From Metopolophium dirhodum (Eukaryota > Arthropoda > Insecta > Hemiptera > Aphididae), in the NCBI RefSeq assembly GCF_019925205.1, contig NC_083561.1, positions 11,965,217 through 12,029,216 of the forward strand: DNA of 64,000 nucleotides, in the 5' to 3' direction. Shown piece by piece: positions 61,401-64,000 of this stretch. A program made the position numbers and the translations under genes. Below the pieces are notes generated by a model. It did not search any database and was not told where the DNA came from. It saw nothing but the letters and a program-made list of their open reading frames with translations. Each line of letters begins with the position of its first letter. The stretch's first letter is position 1.

Positions 61401-64000
61401 CTATACTATACACTTCGTTATAAACATAGCGAACGTATCATATAAGTAACTAAAATTACTAATATGATATATAGCAAAACAACAATATGCTCAGCCGCGG
61501 TGCAGTTTTTCACGGTTTTAAATGCAATGTCGTATTATTATTATGTACGTATATAGCTGGCACTGCGTATAATACTCGTCGTGCCGTGTCCGTATATATA
61601 TACGCATATACGATAATATAATATGTTATAAGATATATACATATAGTCGTAAAGGTCTATAGGTTGTGTATGGGTATAGTATACTTAAACTGTAAATGCA
61701 TCGATGCGAACAAGACGATCGACCGATTTACGCGACGGGCGGGCGTCGTGCGCGGCTTTCTAGTGAAAAAAAAATGTACACACACATACACATATTATTA
61801 TTATACACGAAGATGTATTACATCGCGCTTGCACATCGTTCGTTTTTTTTTTCAATCTCAACCGACCTTGACCGAAACACACACGACCGCGTGTGCAAGT
61901 ATTTTAGGAGGTTAAGATGCATATGCGTTATACCGCATAATATCCATATTAATAATGTATATTATGCATAATTTTATAATGGAATTTAAATTGTTGGCAT
62001 ACGCTCCAGTCGATAAACTGAATCATTGCCGTTTTCGTTACCCTATAAATATATTTTAAGTTATAACAGTTGACAACGTCGCATTTTTTTTTTTTTTTAT
62101 ATATATACACGCATAATACTTTACGATATATAAGACGTAAAAATCGATGCGGAAGCATTCAGATTCTTGTTGGTGTATCAAAGTATTATTCGAAGACGGA
62201 AAGTCGGAGAGTGTCAAGTATATAATGGAATCGTAGACGGTCATTTTATGCTTTTAAAATTTCAAAATAACTTTCACAAGTCAATAATCAATTAGGCAAT
62301 GGAAATTAATTACAATATAAGCCCGTGTATTAGCACGTCCATAATAAGTCAAAGTCATTTAAGATTTCCATCACGATATCCATAGTAAATAGATATTAAC
62401 AAATTTGCTGATACTTAAGTCAAAAATAATTATTTTTATTAATTGAAATGGCATTGTGATTAATATGAAATATCACCATATAATATTAAAAACTATATAC
62501 CTACTTACGTTTATTCTTGTTCGTTTATATCTCAACATGTACAACAATCACTGTAGGGTTAAAAATTAAAATATCTTATAATTATATTATAAAATATCTT
62601 ATAAATGTTGTGATTATAATCAGAAAATTATACTCACACATGTTCAAGGTTAGATGTGTTTGAAGTTTAAAATATTTTTACACTTTTACACACCTTAAAC
62701 GTGTAAAATATATATATACTAACAAAAAAGTTTTTTTAATTGATGATTTTAACTTAAATTTTAAATTATGGAAAACAAGTCTATATTACATTTTAATTAC
62801 ATTTTCAATACCTAGTTCAAAAAATATATCATAAAAAATCAGATATTTTATAAACAGTAACTAGTAAGTATCTATGTAGTTTTATTTCGTAAATAAAATC
62901 GGCTAGGTATAGAATCTATTTATTTTTTTTAAGTAGCTTAACAGCCCTACTATTCTTTAGAATTTAGATACATAGTATAATTTCAATTTTAAATATTTCG
63001 AATAAGCGTATAATTAGTCATACTGACATGATAGTCAAATAATTAGACTTGTATCTATATGTACAAAAATTAATGTATTTTTATTATATTAACATTTTCT
63101 ATTATATTATATTAATAAGGTAGGTACATCATCGCGTATATACATATTAATATGTTATTATAATATCATATTGAAAACATTTCATCAATCATTATTATTC
63201 ATTATAAATATCGAAACTCATATCTAAACGCTCTTATTTTGTATTCAGATGATTTAGATACTACGAAAGTATGAAGCTATATAATCTAATATCTTATATA
63301 ATATGTATAATATTATATCTATATATATGTGCATAAAATATATTTACTATAACTGCTCTGAATTCTGAAATGAAATGATGTGATAAGGATGTATCATGCT
63401 TAAGTATTCTACCGTCGTTGTACAACAGCCGTGTTCCGTATAGTGTTGAATCAGTACCTACTACCTATACCTAATCAGTAATCACTAATCAGCAATCTCT
63501 ATTATAGATCTCGCGTGTTCTCTTGCTAACCAAACTTTCAACTCGCAACAGTACTGGCTAATTACGATCGGCTATAATAATATATAGATGTAAGTACTCT
63601 TATTAATATGTTATGTTATGTTGGCGTATCGTAAACGTATTTAAATTACAATAATTTCATACTCGCTGGTCTACCCTGACGGTTCACCAGCCTATACCTA
63701 CTTGCCCGGATTGAATCACTCCGGGCCACGCGTTTATAAATAAGAAAATCCAACGAGTCTTACGACTAATACTTTCGAACTAAGCGAAGAAGAGGTTATA
63801 GGAAAAATAAAAACAACTTTTTTGCTCATCTCGCGTGTGTGTGTGCGAGTTTATAATAATTCGAAAGGACACGTTTCGTGGTGCATCGCATACTATAATA
63901 ATATTATACACGACTGATATACGCGCGTATTATTATACCACTTGACCTTTTCACCGATGGTTTCACGTTTGGCAAAAACCGAAAACCGGTGTGGTAAAAA
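52465..64000. other. Long non-coding region, possibly a first intron with regulatory islands
   Basis: No convincing exon, RNA gene or transposon was found. AT-rich sequence alternates with CpG-bearing islands (about 52950-53270, 54350-54420, 55000-56000, 60170-60550, 60950-61080, 61700-61900). This is unlike the flatter intergenic DNA left of 50 kb. Microsatellites occur near 56060-56085 (TA), 57255-57285 (TAA), 59300-59345 (TAA) and 60833-60853 (CGC). Open frames here, including a 150-residue one at 55544-55996 (minus), are low-complexity and overlap each other on both strands. Confidence 0.4.
60833..60853. repeat. CGC trinucleotide repeat
   Basis: Seven CCG/CGC units in a local CpG-rich patch within otherwise AT-rich DNA. 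Such runs are common in 5' UTRs of insect regulatory genes, but no start or splice context supports an exon here. Confidence 0.8.

Noticed and set aside
1..64000. CRISPR arrays, operons, bacterial promoters or prophage features
   Set aside because: The window is eukaryotic: spliced genes, SINE and poly(A) signals. No evenly spaced direct repeats or polycistronic coding order were seen.

Overview
The window is nuclear DNA from an insect, most likely an aphid. The grounds are its AT-rich composition, frequent TAGGTACCTA-like words, spliced genes with GT-AG introns, and a dense load of hAT, Helitron, SINE and other repeats. The species assignment is inference; the gene structures were assembled by hand from both strands. 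Six protein-coding genes can be followed from start to stop. Every junction proposed for the five spliced ones keeps the reading frame.

Left part (1-25 kb). A Helitron remnant (1-1321) ends just beyond the poly(A) signal of a minus-strand SLC17-type anion/phosphate transporter gene (7 exons, 532 aa, 1498-5025). A second minus-strand transporter gene, SLC46/folate-transporter-like (7 exons, 452 aa, 13252-17367), carries a tRNA-derived SINE with target-site duplications in its first intron. Beyond it lie a short broken copy of an SLC46 exon (20.5 kb) and a frameshifted MFSD12-like pseudogene (24.0-24.5 kb). All four are relics or members of the major facilitator superfamily. One multicopy repeat family recurs at 6.8, 11.1, 12.6, 15.4, 21.6, 37.9 and 43 kb.

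Middle (25-37 kb). The alpha subunit of translation factor eIF2B (8 exons, 303 aa, minus) hosts an intact Tigger/pogo-type transposase gene in its third intron. It is divergently paired, 1.1 kb apart, with AAR2, a U5 snRNP assembly factor (5 exons, 372 aa, plus). The shared promoter interval contains three small insertions with perfect 8-bp target duplications. Two of them are nothing but perfect palindromes of 32 and 30 bp. A related double palindrome sits in a dead gypsy integrase at 36.5 kb, and removing it restores the protein reading. This set of palindromic micro-insertions is the most unusual thing in the window.

Right part (37-64 kb). A complete UDP-glycosyltransferase gene (4 exons, 523 aa, minus, 37550-40972) has a repeat copy in its last intron and a TATA box upstream. 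A 1272-bp hAT element with an 8-bp duplication follows. From about 46 kb only weak coding traces are seen. At 52.0-52.5 kb a CpG-rich island leads into a plausible first coding exon (plus strand) with a strong donor, so 52.5-64 kb may be the start of a long intron of a gene that continues outside the window.
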